Below, piece by piece: positions 8,872 through 18,000 of a DNA stretch of 51,910 nucleotides. This DNA comes from Bradyrhizobium sp. sGM-13 (GTDB taxonomy: Bacteria; Pseudomonadota; Alphaproteobacteria; Rhizobiales; Xanthobacteraceae): positions 1 through 51,910 of the forward strand of contig NZ_JAGWDK010000036.1 of the NCBI RefSeq assembly GCF_018398875.1. Reading direction: 5' to 3'. Below the pieces are notes generated by a model. That model was not told the DNA's origin, made no database searches, and worked only from the letters and a program-made list of their open reading frames with translations. Numbering within the stretch: position 1 is the first letter of the stretch; the number at the start of each line of letters is the position of its first letter. Made by a program: the position numbers and the translations under genes.

Positions 8872-9717
8872 TCACTGCTCGCGCGGCCAGTGCGATTTGC
8901 CCATAGCGAAGCCGGGCGGCAAATGGATTTCAGACAGAGGATGCTCGATGCGTCCGGGCCTGAAGTTAGTCCGCTCGACAACAATCTCGCGCACTTCGAG
9001 CACCGGTTTAAGGATAAGCTCTCGGCCAAAATAGTTATGGCGCTCCGGCGTAACGGGGATTGCCTTGCCCGTGTCAGGACTGATAGTCGCTTCGACTACC
9101 GCTTCGCGTGCGGCCTCCGCTTGATACTTCACCCGTTCGGTGTCGGGCGGGCTGGCAGGGTACTTAAAGACCCAGCACAGCCGCTTCTCGCGCTGTTCAC
9201 TTGCCTGCCGGTCGGGCTGCTTGCGGTGCGCAACATCGGTGTTGCGTACAGGCTCGAAGCCCGGCGTGTGTCGGCCAAGCTCGTTGACCGCGTTAGCTTC
9301 GGCGTTCATCGCGTCAAGACGCGTGAGCACATCCGCAATCGCAGCGGCGTGTTCATCGTAGGAGCGAAGAAGAGTGGCGGCTTCAACCTCGACCGCCTTG
9401 CGGGCGGCTTCAACGCGAGCACGAAAGCGCTCGGCTTCGGCCTGCTTCTCGACTTCCGCCTCTGCCGCGAGCGCTTCGGCATGCGCTTCTTCGAGGTCGG
9501 CAACACGAGCCTCGGCGCGGTCGGCGGCGCGACGTTGTGCCTGGTACTCGGCCTCGGCCTTGATGTGTTCGGCATCATTCATGGTCGAAAGCCCAGCCAG
9601 TGCGGCCCCGCGCTTGGCGACAGCGGCGACGTGCTCAGCGCGCGCCTTTTCGATCTCGGCAGCGATGGCCAGGGAAGTGGGAGCTTTCTTTCCGAAGAGG
9701 TGATTCAGAATATTCAT
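8872..9717 (-). CDS. Alanine/glutamate-rich coiled-coil protein
   Basis: A 281-residue protein. Residues 1-15 contain a LFGKK segment. Residues about 18-145 form a long Ala/Glu/Arg-rich coiled coil, and the C-terminal 110 residues are mixed with a WVFKYPASPPDTERV segment. Third in a minus-strand operon behind an AlpA-like regulator and a 64-residue protein. Similar coiled-coil proteins occur in phages and islands of Rhizobiales, but no function can be named. A longer open frame on the opposite strand is its antisense shadow. Confidence 0.7.
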   Translation of the reverse strand: MNILNHLFGKKAPTSLAIAAEIEKARAEHVAAVAKRGAALAGLSTMNDAEHIKAEAEYQAQRRAADRAEARVADLEEAHAEALAAEAEVEKQAEAERFRARVEAARKAVEVEAATLLRSYDEHAAAIADVLTRLDAMNAEANAVNELGRHTPGFEPVRNTDVAHRKQPDRQASEQREKRLCWVFKYPASPPDTERVKYQAEAAREAVVEATISPDTGKAIPVTPERHNYFGRELILKPVLEVREIVVERTNFRPGRIEHPLSEIHLPPGFAMGKSHWPREQ

Positions 9718-9757
9718 TGCCGGTTAGCCTTCGTAATGGTGCGGGGGCGGGGGGTGA

Positions 9758-9952
9758 TCAGCGATAGTTGGCGAGAGCTTCGCCGATGCGAAGCCAGCGA
9801 TGGTAAGTCGTGTGCTCAACGTGCGCTGCGAATATGAGATTGTGCGCCATGCCATGCCGCGCACGGAACTGTTCATCAGCGAGCGCTCGGCGCGCCGCTG
9901 CGAGGTCGGTAGTCGCAGCCTTAAGGTCCGCAAGAAGTCTGGCGCGGCTCAT
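9758..9952 (-). CDS. Small hypothetical protein in a phage-like operon
   Basis: A 64-residue protein starting MSRARLLADLKAATTDL. Its ATG overlaps the TGA of the upstream AlpA-like gene in an ATGA junction (9949-9952), which indicates translational coupling and fixes the start. It is helical, with a HNLIFAAHVEHTTYHRWLR segment. No known domain. Confidence 0.62.
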   Translation of the reverse strand: MSRARLLADLKAATTDLAAARRALADEQFRARHGMAHNLIFAAHVEHTTYHRWLRIGEALANYR

Positions 9953-10134
9953 TGGGCGGCTCCGACCTTGTGTTGCGCAAGCCATGCGTCAAATGCGGCT
10001 ACGCTGTAGCGGCAAGAGCCACCGACCTTCACGAACTCAGGGCCAATCCCGCGTTCGGCATAGTTTTTGAGCGTATTCGGCGAGAAACCGCCGCGCGATG
10101 CGATCTTGCGTCGGGAGAGAAAAGTTTCAGACAT
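9949..10134 (-). CDS. AlpA-like / excisionase-type DNA-binding protein
   Basis: A 61-residue winged-helix protein of the MerR/AlpA type. The sequence LSRRKIASRGGFSPNTLKNYAE forms the helix-turn-helix, and YSVAAFDAWLAQH is the usual C-terminal helix that follows the wing. The ATG at 10134 has a GAGGT ribosome-binding site 6 bp upstream; a TTG 15 bp earlier is less likely. First gene of a minus-strand operon. It probably acts as a transcriptional regulator or recombination directionality factor of the element. Confidence 0.75.
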   Translation of the reverse strand: MSETFLSRRKIASRGGFSPNTLKNYAERGIGPEFVKVGGSCRYSVAAFDAWLAQHKVGAAQ

Positions 10135-10149
10135 TTCGACCTCTAGCAA

Positions 10150-10488
10150 AAGTCACAAGGGGTTCGGCCGCCGAAGCGCCCCGCTGAACTTTGTTTTTGC
10201 TTTGTCAGAGCGATAGTGACGCGAGTAATGTGCGCAATCTGCTCAAAGTCGTCAGGCCCGTTTCGGTATCCCTTACCGATACAAGGCAGACTTCGCGTCG
10301 GGTCAAGCCAGCTCGCCTCTAGGGTGCGAGTAGCACCGGCACACCCCCTGATTTTGCGCGATCTCCGTGGTAACTACGCTTCGTGATGAAAACGTCGTGC
10401 GCATCGTGGACCCGTAAAAACGTAACCCGCTCTCGCTGGGCCGTGGAAGGAGTCGTGCGCTAGGATTTGACGACGCGATCTTTTTACC
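10150..10488. promoter_or_regulatory. Regulatory region upstream of the AlpA-like operon
   Basis: No gene supported. It holds an inverted repeat, GTATC (10266-10270) and GATAC (10278-10282), with a 7-bp spacer, about 130 bp upstream of the AlpA-like start. This could be an operator. The rest is unremarkable. Confidence 0.3.
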
Positions 10489-10521
10489 AGGCCCCGCCGG
10501 CATCGGACGGGGCCTTTTGTT
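10489..10521 (+). terminator. Rho-independent terminator
   Basis: AGGCCCCG (10489-10496) pairs with CGGGGCCT (10508-10515) and is followed by TTTGTTT. No protein gene ends just upstream on the + strand, so it may close a short untranslated transcript or belong to a lost gene. Confidence 0.65.
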
Positions 10522-10560
10522 TGGTCACGCTCCCTGCCGGCACAACAGCAGGAGCATCCG

Positions 10561-10956
10561 ATGTCACCCCAGCAGACGAACCTCACATCCGAGACCGGGC
10601 GCGATGCCGCAGGGCTCCGCCTCGACCTCGCCATCGCTTTGGTGAAAGACGCCCCGGGCAATGCTTTGGCCGAGGCGTGCCCCGATGCCTCCGTCGCGGC
10701 GCTGAGAGACGCTTCCTCGGAAAAGGAAGCGGCTGGACCACCAGTCGCATCGACGCGGAGCGTCTTGAGTTTGCTCCAGGGATATTGGCGTGCGTTCAGA
10801 AAACGGCGCCAAGCCGAGAGTTTGCACAACCTGAGTGACAGAGAGCTGGCGGATATCGGCCTGACACCCAGTGACATCGACCACCTCGTCGCTCGCCGAG
10901 CTATTGAGAGGCTCAGAGATGGCACAACGTATCTATGGCTGTCTCGTGGTGTGTGA
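10561..10956 (+). CDS. DUF1127 domain protein
   Basis: A 131-residue protein with a variable N-terminal 70 residues and a C-terminal DUF1127 (YjiS-like) domain: YWRAFRKRRQAESLHNLS, then DRELADIGLTPSDI. An AGGAG ribosome-binding site 6 bp before the ATG supports this start. Small DUF1127 proteins of alphaproteobacteria have been linked to RNA turnover and stress or phosphate responses. This version carries a longer N-terminal extension than the usual 45-75 residues. Confidence 0.85.
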   Translation: MSPQQTNLTSETGRDAAGLRLDLAIALVKDAPGNALAEACPDASVAALRDASSEKEAAGPPVASTRSVLSLLQGYWRAFRKRRQAESLHNLSDRELADIGLTPSDIDHLVARRAIERLRDGTTYLWLSRGV

Positions 10957-11193
10957 TGGTAAGTCACCGCCTGTTCTGCACTTTTACTGGCAGGCAGTCT
11001 GGCGGATCAGTGAAGCGTGATCCGCCACTTTTCTACAATCGTCGTGACATGGCGGATTGCGCTAACACCGATCCGCCATCGAGCTGCGACTCGCGACCAA
11101 CACACTTGTTGATGGTGCCATCTTCTTCATCTGCTAAGGTCTCAAGGGGCAGTGGAGGCGAGCATGGGCCGGCGTCCGGTCTGCCTCTGATTG

Positions 11194-11402
11194 TGTTGCA
11201 AAAGTCGATTTTCGCCGATGGCCAAAATTCTGCGGGCCGTGGGCGCGACTTTCGTGTACAAGATGTGAGGGACCTCACGGCCTCACGCAAAATTCACAGG
11301 CGACTTCGGTAACGCGATTGAGGTCATACGAATCAGCGAACGCTCGCCGCTTAGTGTTTTCGCGAAAAATCGTGAGCCCTGCAACTTTCGACTTTTGCAA
11401 CA
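11194..11402. mobile_element. Possible MITE or IS remnant, 209 bp
   Basis: A perfect 15-bp inverted repeat, TGTTGCAAAAGTCGA (11194-11208) and its complement (11388-11402), bounds a 209-bp segment without a transposase gene. TGTTGCAAA-type ends occur in several IS families, including IS6. It could be a miniature inverted-repeat element or the collapsed remains of an IS. No target duplication was identified with confidence. Confidence 0.5.
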
Positions 11403-11678
11403 GTATCCCTCTATCAGCCGACATGACAGCGGCTTAAGCGCTGTTCTGCTTGGGGACAAGAACGGAATAGTTACTGCAAACAAGCGGAATGGGTGCTGAC
11501 GTGGGGACGGTCGATATATGTTGGATCGTAGCCACATGCTGAACCGCCAGCATCCGGCGCCGCGGTCGTTTATGCCGTCTGAGACACTACCGTTGATTGT
11601 TCAAATATTGTGACACTAAGGTCTGTGTGTTACATTGAGGTAATTTCTGGTGCTTGTATGAACTTGCGAGGTGTGAGT

Positions 11679-13589
11679 ATGCGCACCATCGTGTTCTTTT
11701 TCATGATTGCCGTCGGACTCGCTTGTGGCACTTCGAGGGTAAGCGCTGCTACAAATCCGTGGTGCTTCGGTGTATTTCCAGTTGATATAATGGACTGCAA
11801 GGACCGACGCTTGCGCGCACTTCATAAAAGAGTAGGTGCGCTCCATGAGGAGGCCCTCTCTCGGGCAAAAGGAGCGAAGCGACAGGCGCTACTAGAAGAG
11901 CAAAACTCATGGTGGAGATCCCGCGGCGCAAAATGCGGCGTGCGCGTAATAGAATGGGTCACCGATCAATCTGCGCAACGGGCGCGGCCTTGCCTAGCCC
12001 GCGTCTACCAGGCTCGCATTACTCGACTTTCGCAATCTTTGACTCCGAATGAGCCCGAGAGCGACTCCCAGACATCCCTCCATTCTGATACTGCCAAGAA
12101 CGTCATTGCCTGCTACAAAGCTGGCAACGAAACCGTCGCCGACATGTACGCCTGTGCTGGTGTCTGGGTCACCCCACGTATACTGACGTTGTGTTTCCTT
12201 CAAGCCGATTGTCCAGTCATCGATGATAGGATCAATGCAAGCTCAGTTGTTAACAACGCGCTCGGTCCGGACAATCTCAATACGAAGCTTTCAATCGAAA
12301 TGAAGTACGTCCTTTCGGTCCCGAACCGTAGGGATATCGAGGAATGCAAAGGCACTGGGTCAGCGACTGTTGAGTGCGTCGCACCTAGAATGATTCATGA
12401 GTCGATGAAACCTTTGACGGATTGCGGCACAATAACGGAGGACAAAGGCAAAGCCCTTTGCCTAAGCAAACAGGTTTCAAAAGAGCTGCTTTCAGTGACT
12501 GAATGCATGTCGGCCAAGGGGGGCGGCACCGCAGCATTTTCCGAATGCACCGAGAGCCTACCTTGGGCCAAGGTCCAAGATGTTCAAAAGTGCGCCATCA
12601 GTGCATCGGCAAATGCCAAGGTCGATTGCTTGCTGGTCGGCGCTGACCCTGCTCAGCGGGAGCTGGCCAAGTGTCTTTCCAGCGCCTCAGGTCAAGCAGC
12701 TGTCGCACTTGATTGCCTCAGCAAATCAAATCCGCAAATGGCGGACAAAATAGCTGTTGCTTCCTGTGCGGCTAATGCTGTCGACAAGACAGCCGCTGCA
12801 TCGTGCTTCACGACCGTTTTGGACGGGGACGCTAAGAAGATCGCAGAGTGCGCTAAGGGCGGAAAGGACAAGATGGTGTCTTGCCTCCTAGGCGACAGGC
12901 CCGAGTACAAGGCTGCTGCTCAGGCCGTAGCGTGTGTCCAAGGGGGCCGGGATGCGAGTTCCCTCATTACCAATTGCAGCGACTTCTTAATCAAAGACCC
13001 AAAGGCTCGCGCCGTGCTCGCGTGTGCGGCACAAGCCTCCGATAGCAGCAAGCTCGCAGCCTGTGCGGCATCGACGGTGTTGCCTCCCGAGGTCGCGCGC
13101 TACGCTGCGTGCGCTGCGACCAGCCAGGGGGGAGCAACGAACTTCGCGCTGTGTGCGGCAGGATCCCAAATGAACGAGGAATGGCGCATTGCTGCAGAGT
13201 GCGCCGTACAATCAGGTGGTGAACCCTTCAGTTTTGCAGGATGCACCGCCGGACGTCTTACGTTGAGGGAACTCACAAAGTGCTTCACTGGCGGAAGCTG
13301 CTACGGTCCGAACAATACCATTGTCAAAGCGTACACCAATGCTTTCAATGATGTTTTGCATGGTCCTGGAGCCAACAACGAAATCGTCGTCGCGTTGGGC
13401 AAACTTCGCGAAGCGACAGGCGGCCCGAACTCGGTGATTAACAAACCTGAGCAGATCTTTGGAGGCGAGAACTCTGTGTTCCGCAAGCCACGTCAAATTT
13501 TCGGGGGTGACCACTCGGTAATCAATGAGTTTATAGATAAACCCTTAGGCGGGAGTTGTTCCTTGGTTCGTCGTCCACTCGGCTGCTGA
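11679..13589 (+). CDS. Secreted LprI-like protein with cysteine-ladder repeats
   Basis: A 636-residue exported protein. The ATG at 11679 has a GAGGTG ribosome-binding site and starts a clean signal peptide (MRTIVFFFMIAVGLACG). After cleavage, residues about 25-110 resemble the LprI/DUF1311 family, with CKDRRLRALHKRV then LLEEQNSWWRSRGAKC. The next ~400 residues carry cysteines at alternating spacings of about 10-13 and 14-16 residues, giving roughly nine tandem repeats of about 28 residues with two Cys each. The mature protein has 34 cysteines in all. The tail has three NSV..KP.QIFGG-like repeats. Such a pattern suggests a disulfide-stabilised periplasmic or secreted solenoid. Upstream in-frame starts (11610, 11658) are less likely. 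Confidence 0.78.
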   Translation: MRTIVFFFMIAVGLACGTSRVSAATNPWCFGVFPVDIMDCKDRRLRALHKRVGALHEEALSRAKGAKRQALLEEQNSWWRSRGAKCGVRVIEWVTDQSAQRARPCLARVYQARITRLSQSLTPNEPESDSQTSLHSDTAKNVIACYKAGNETVADMYACAGVWVTPRILTLCFLQADCPVIDDRINASSVVNNALGPDNLNTKLSIEMKYVLSVPNRRDIEECKGTGSATVECVAPRMIHESMKPLTDCGTITEDKGKALCLSKQVSKELLSVTECMSAKGGGTAAFSECTESLPWAKVQDVQKCAISASANAKVDCLLVGADPAQRELAKCLSSASGQAAVALDCLSKSNPQMADKIAVASCAANAVDKTAAASCFTTVLDGDAKKIAECAKGGKDKMVSCLLGDRPEYKAAAQAVACVQGGRDASSLITNCSDFLIKDPKARAVLACAAQASDSSKLAACAASTVLPPEVARYAACAATSQGGATNFALCAAGSQMNEEWRIAAECAVQSGGEPFSFAGCTAGRLTLRELTKCFTGGSCYGPNNTIVKAYTNAFNDVLHGPGANNEIVVALGKLREATGGPNSVINKPEQIFGGENSVFRKPRQIFGGDHSVINEFIDKPLGGSCSLVRRPLGC

Positions 13590-13808
13590 TGACCGCGCGT
13601 TCGGATCGTTCCGTAAACGTTGTGGCATTTTCGATCGGTTTCACTCTGCTCAACGGAGTGCGCTTGCTTAATTCGGCGGGCTCAACGTGTGATTTTGCGT
13701 TAAGTTGTGCGTAATAGCTGCCATCGCGGGATGTCCGAAAAGGGTCACGAGCGGTAATGCTGTAACCGATCAGAAGCTTTCCGCTTGGCCGTCAGAAGCC
13801 GACATGCC

Positions 13809-14122
13809 CTAAAGCTCGATGTCGCGCATCTTCGCCAGCACGGGGTTCTTCATAGCGCGAACCACCGATGCGACGGCGGCGTCGAAGCGAACCGCTGCTC
13901 GATCTGCTTTGACTCAAGGAGTTGTTGCGTGGTGTCGTTCAGGCGGCGCAGGTCGAACTCGTCGTTCACCATCTTATTGAGTGCCGAACTGGTCACGCCA
14001 GCCGAGGCCGCTTCCTTGATCCACCGGCGGACCTTCAGGTACTCGGCCTGCTTATCGTTGAGAGCCAGGATCGTTGCGTTTGGCCGGACTCTCGTGATTG
14101 ATTCCCAAACTGGCCACAACAA
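13809..14122 (-). pseudogene. Frameshifted fragment of a hypothetical gene
   Basis: On the minus strand a coding-like frame reads NDKQAEYLKVRRWIKEAA and continues to LLESKQIEQRF. A one-base shift there allows DAAVASVVRAMKNPVLAKM and a stop at 13809-13811. Without the shift the frame ends in unlike sequence. No clear start codon or ribosome-binding site is seen upstream. It lies downstream of the HTH gene on the same strand and may have been its operon partner. Product unknown. Confidence 0.45.
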
Positions 14123-14154
14123 TGGACTTGCCGGAACTTCTTCGAATCCACGCC

Positions 14155-14688
14155 CTAAATCGTTGAGGCTGCGCTTTCGCCGGCTCGCTGTTGCGGAGTG
14201 TTATCGTTGTCGTGGCGTAATCGACGCGTGTCATGCTCAGCCAGCACAGCAGCGCGTTCGTCGGCGCGCATGCGGAGTAGCTTTTGCTCAACGCCGATGT
14301 CGATCAGTGCGGCCCACGTCTGCGGGATATTCATTCGCAGCTTGAGCGCGAGGGCCGTGAGTTCGCCAGCGAGTTCGGCGGGTAGCGCTTCGAGCGAGGG
14401 GACCGGACAAAAGCCGAACCCAAGCGTTGCCAGCGCAGCTTCAAGGCTTTCCAGGCCGGGCCGGTTCTTACGTCGCCACGCCTTCGTAGTGGCCCGGCGG
14501 ACCCCACTTCGCTCTTCCAGCGAGTCATACGTCATGCGCTGCCGCGCCATCTCGGCAAAGACCAGCTTCACATGCGGCCCGACGTGCTCGGGCATCGTAA
14601 CGGTGCGGGGATTTTTGCGACCCTTTCGCGGGGCGGGGGAAATTAGCGCAGTTCGAAATTCGGCGGGATAAAGCGGGGGAGCGGGCAT
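14155..14688 (-). CDS. Helix-turn-helix regulator (XRE-like)
   Basis: A 177-residue protein. After a Pro/Arg-rich N-terminus, residues about 48-80 read LVFAEMARQRMTYDSLEER, then SGVRRATTKAWRR, a Cro/C1-type helix-turn-helix. The following GLESLEAALATLGFGFCPV is the usual dimer-side segment of phage and island repressors. The start at 14688 has an AGGA ribosome-binding site; an internal ATG at about 14595 is possible. Probably a regulator of the element. Confidence 0.68.
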   Translation of the reverse strand: MPAPPLYPAEFRTALISPAPRKGRKNPRTVTMPEHVGPHVKLVFAEMARQRMTYDSLEERSGVRRATTKAWRRKNRPGLESLEAALATLGFGFCPVPSLEALPAELAGELTALALKLRMNIPQTWAALIDIGVEQKLLRMRADERAAVLAEHDTRRLRHDNDNTPQQRAGESAASTI

Positions 14689-14850
14689 CGGCAGTATCCT
14701 GAGGCGATTGAACCGCCTCAAAGATCAGGGAAAGAGCGATTCCGATACAGCCCATTGCAATCGCCTTTGCACGTGGCCCCGCATCACAGGCGCAAGACGA
14801 TCCGAGAACAACAACCGACCTCAATTTTTTCGCGCCTAGAAAAATGAGGC

Positions 14851-14895
14851 GGTCGCGCGTCACCCGCATGGGGGAGCGCCCCGGAAGGACCCAAA
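14851..14895. repeat. Left copy of a 45-bp direct repeat flanking the Avs-like gene
   Basis: Matches 20314-20358 at about 40 of 45 positions, in the same orientation, starting GGTCGCGCGTCACCCGCA. The two copies lie 183 bp before and 112 bp after the large NTPase gene. Confidence 0.75.
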
Positions 14896-15077
14896 GCTCG
14901 TCAAAATGCATGGCTTTAACTGTGGTCAGGTCAGCGGGCTCTGGTCGTAGCACCGCATCTACAGATTTGCTAACGACACCAAACGAATCGTTTCGAGCAT
15001 GTCCTCTCAGTCGGAGCAGCGCGGGCTAAAGGTGCCGATCCATTGACAGACGGTCGGCCGGCTCTCACATTCAACCT

Positions 15078-18000
15078 ATGGCAGAAGAAAAGGATAGCGC
15101 GAGAGGGTCCAGCCCAGCCTCCCGCGGCGGCGCTGGAGTTTACATTGAGGGCGAGCTCGGTGCCTACTATCTCCTGGCTATGCTGGCCGGCACGGAAGCT
15201 CGAGGAATGCCGGGTGCGAAGATAACCGGCGTGCGCTTCCAGGGTGTCGATCAGGGCTTCGCAATGGATGACCTGATTCTCGAAGGGGTTGGTTCGGGCG
15301 GCGACGCGCTAATCGAAATTCAGTCCAAGCGAGATATCACCTTCTCCCCAAAGGATGCGACGTTCGCAGAAGTGGTGGCGCAGGTCGCTCGCAGCCGATC
15401 GAGGAACGTGCCGGAGGACAGGCATCTACTGGCTGTTGCGACGCAACGACAGAGCAAGTCTATCACGGGCCCCTATCAGGACGTTCTGATCTGGGCACGC
15501 GCAGCGGAAAGCAGCGGCGATTTCTTTGAGAGAATTGAGGCCAAAGGCATTGGAAGCGATCCGATGCGCACTTTCGTCGCAACGTTTAAGGCGAATCTTC
15601 TCGCCGCAGGTGTAATCGATGATAACGATGTCGTTTGGAAGTTTATCCGACGCTTCGCGATCCTCGTTTTCGACTTCGAATCGACGGCGCCACTTGCGCG
15701 CCTCCATGCTCTGGCGCTGGCGAGGCAGGTGCTAGCGGATGAGGATGTCTCGCGCGCGGAGAGCCTTTGGAGTGACCTCATTGAGCTTTCGATCGCCATC
15801 GGTAAAGTCGGAGGTTCGACCAGCCGAGATGACCTGCGCTTAAAGCTTGTGGAGCGCGGCTACCGTCTTGCAGGAGATCGAGACTATCGATCGGCACGCG
15901 CTCGGTTGGCGGACTTGGCTAGGATGACGCTAGCCGGCATTGGAACAACAGTAGGGGGAATTAACCTTTCCCGCCATCAAGCGATCGCAGGCATAAACGA
16001 GGCGTTCGATGTGCATAGATTCGTACAATTGCGCGGAGGGCCAGGCGTAGGCAAATCGGGCGTCCTGAGACTGGTAGCTGAGCGCTTCGGGCGAGAGGGC
16101 CAACTGATCGTTCTCGATCCGGTCTCGACCCCAACTGGAGGATGGCTCGGGTTTGCACAGGCGTTAGGCGTTCCCGGCCCAGCAAGAGATTTTTTCAACG
16201 ACTTGGCCGCCAGCGGCGGTAGCCTGATTGTCATCGACAGCGTGGAGATGTTCGCCGATCTTGGTCGGCAACGCACCGTTAACGAGCTTCTGCGCGATGC
16301 GGCAGCCATTCCAGGCTTTCTAGTTCTCACAACCACACGTGCCAATGACGATGTCGGTGCAGGGGACTGGATGGCGGAGGATGTGATCGAATCGTTCGGC
16401 GGGGTCCATTCCGTTGCTGTCGGCGAGCTAACCGACGAGGAGGTGAAGGCTCTGTCGGAGAAAGCACCCGAACTGCGGTCGATCCTCGCGCCAGGACATC
16501 CAGCCGGCAACATCGCACGCAACCTCTATAGGCTATCGCGGCTTCTCAAAGTACCGGCGTCCGGCGAGTTCCGGACGGAGGCAGCGCTTGCGAGCCAATG
16601 GTGGTCTACCGCAGACAACTCGGCCAGCGTATCCATAAGGGCTGGCCAGCGCATTATCGCCAATCTCGCGGAGATCAGCTTAGCCGGCGGTTCTCTCATG
16701 GAGTTAACTGAGGACTCTGCTGCTCGCTCGCATCTCACCAGATCGCTGACGCTTACCGAAGTCCGTCGCGATCAATTAGGATTCTATCACGATGTCCTGC
16801 GAGATTGGGCGATTGGACATCTTATCCACGAGGATCACGCAAGGCTTTCGCGCGTGGATCTTACCGTGCCGGCCTCGCCGCGGGTCGCGCGTGGTATCGA
16901 GTTTGCCGCGCGTTTTGCTTTAGAGACGTCGAGCGACGGCTCCCAATGGTTAAACCTGCTCGACCGATTGTCTCCGGCGGGAGCGCATAGCTCTTGGCGG
17001 AGGCACGGACTACTCGCGATAGTTCGCTCCGAAGCTGCCAAAGACCTTCTGGATAGGGCCAGCGAAGAGTTGCTCAGGCGTGGTGGCGCGCTCTTCGTTG
17101 AACTCGTCACGGCGATCGGTGCCGTGGAGACTATATCGACAGCCGAGTTCTATGCCTCGATGCAGGTAGTGACCGACAAACCACTCCCAAAGTCGCTGCG
17201 CACTAACACGACCGGATCAGGTTACAAGCTGCTCTATTGGGTGTTGACTCACGCGAATAGTATACCGATCCAGGCGATCGATGCCGTCGTCAATCTCATC
17301 CAGATTCAGATGCAGTTGATCTTGGCGATGCCGCGGCTGGCGTCGCCAACCGCGACCATGCTGTTCAATTGGCTGCGTCAACTCGACGTGCGAAATGCGA
17401 CAGTCACGATCCCGACCGATCTGACCGCTGGGCGATTGGACAGCGACGTTCGACGTCGAATGGTTGAAGATCTCCGAACTATGGCACTTCTGTTGTCCGT
17501 GCATTCGCCGGACGAGGCCAAAGCCTACCTCCACGAAATCGACCCGGAGCGTGACACTTACAAAGTTAAGGCGATACGGCAGTTCAGTACAACGTTAGTC
17601 TCGGCTGCTCCGGCTGAATTGGCCGATCTGATAGTCAATAGCCTCATCGAGAGGCGAGGCCATAAGTCTCGTTATGGCGCAGCGGGTGATCGGGCCTTCA
17701 GCTATGCCGACAGCGACTACCTGCCGGCTTCGCCGGCTCAGCCGCCGTTCTTGAATCTCCTGCTCGCGTCGCCCGAGCACGGACTCGCGCTGGTGCGGCG
17801 CCTCGTGAGCGCAGCGGTAGACTCTCACAGTGACGCGAGAGAGGCCGGCAAGAACGGGTTCACGGTTGTATTCGATGACGGTCCGCGCTTCTTTCCCTGG
17901 ACCCAGACCTATTTTTGGTCCCGTGACCAAGCGCGCGAGTATTCGGCAGCCTCTGGCCTCAAGGCACTTGAGGCGTGGGGGCATCGTCGTCTGGACTCGG

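Noticed and set aside
8890..9837. Long + strand open frame of 315 codons
   Set aside because: Antisense to the coiled-coil gene at 8872-9717, whose Ala/Glu composition keeps the opposite strand open. It has no ribosome-binding site and Cys/Phe/Arg-rich composition unlike a real protein.
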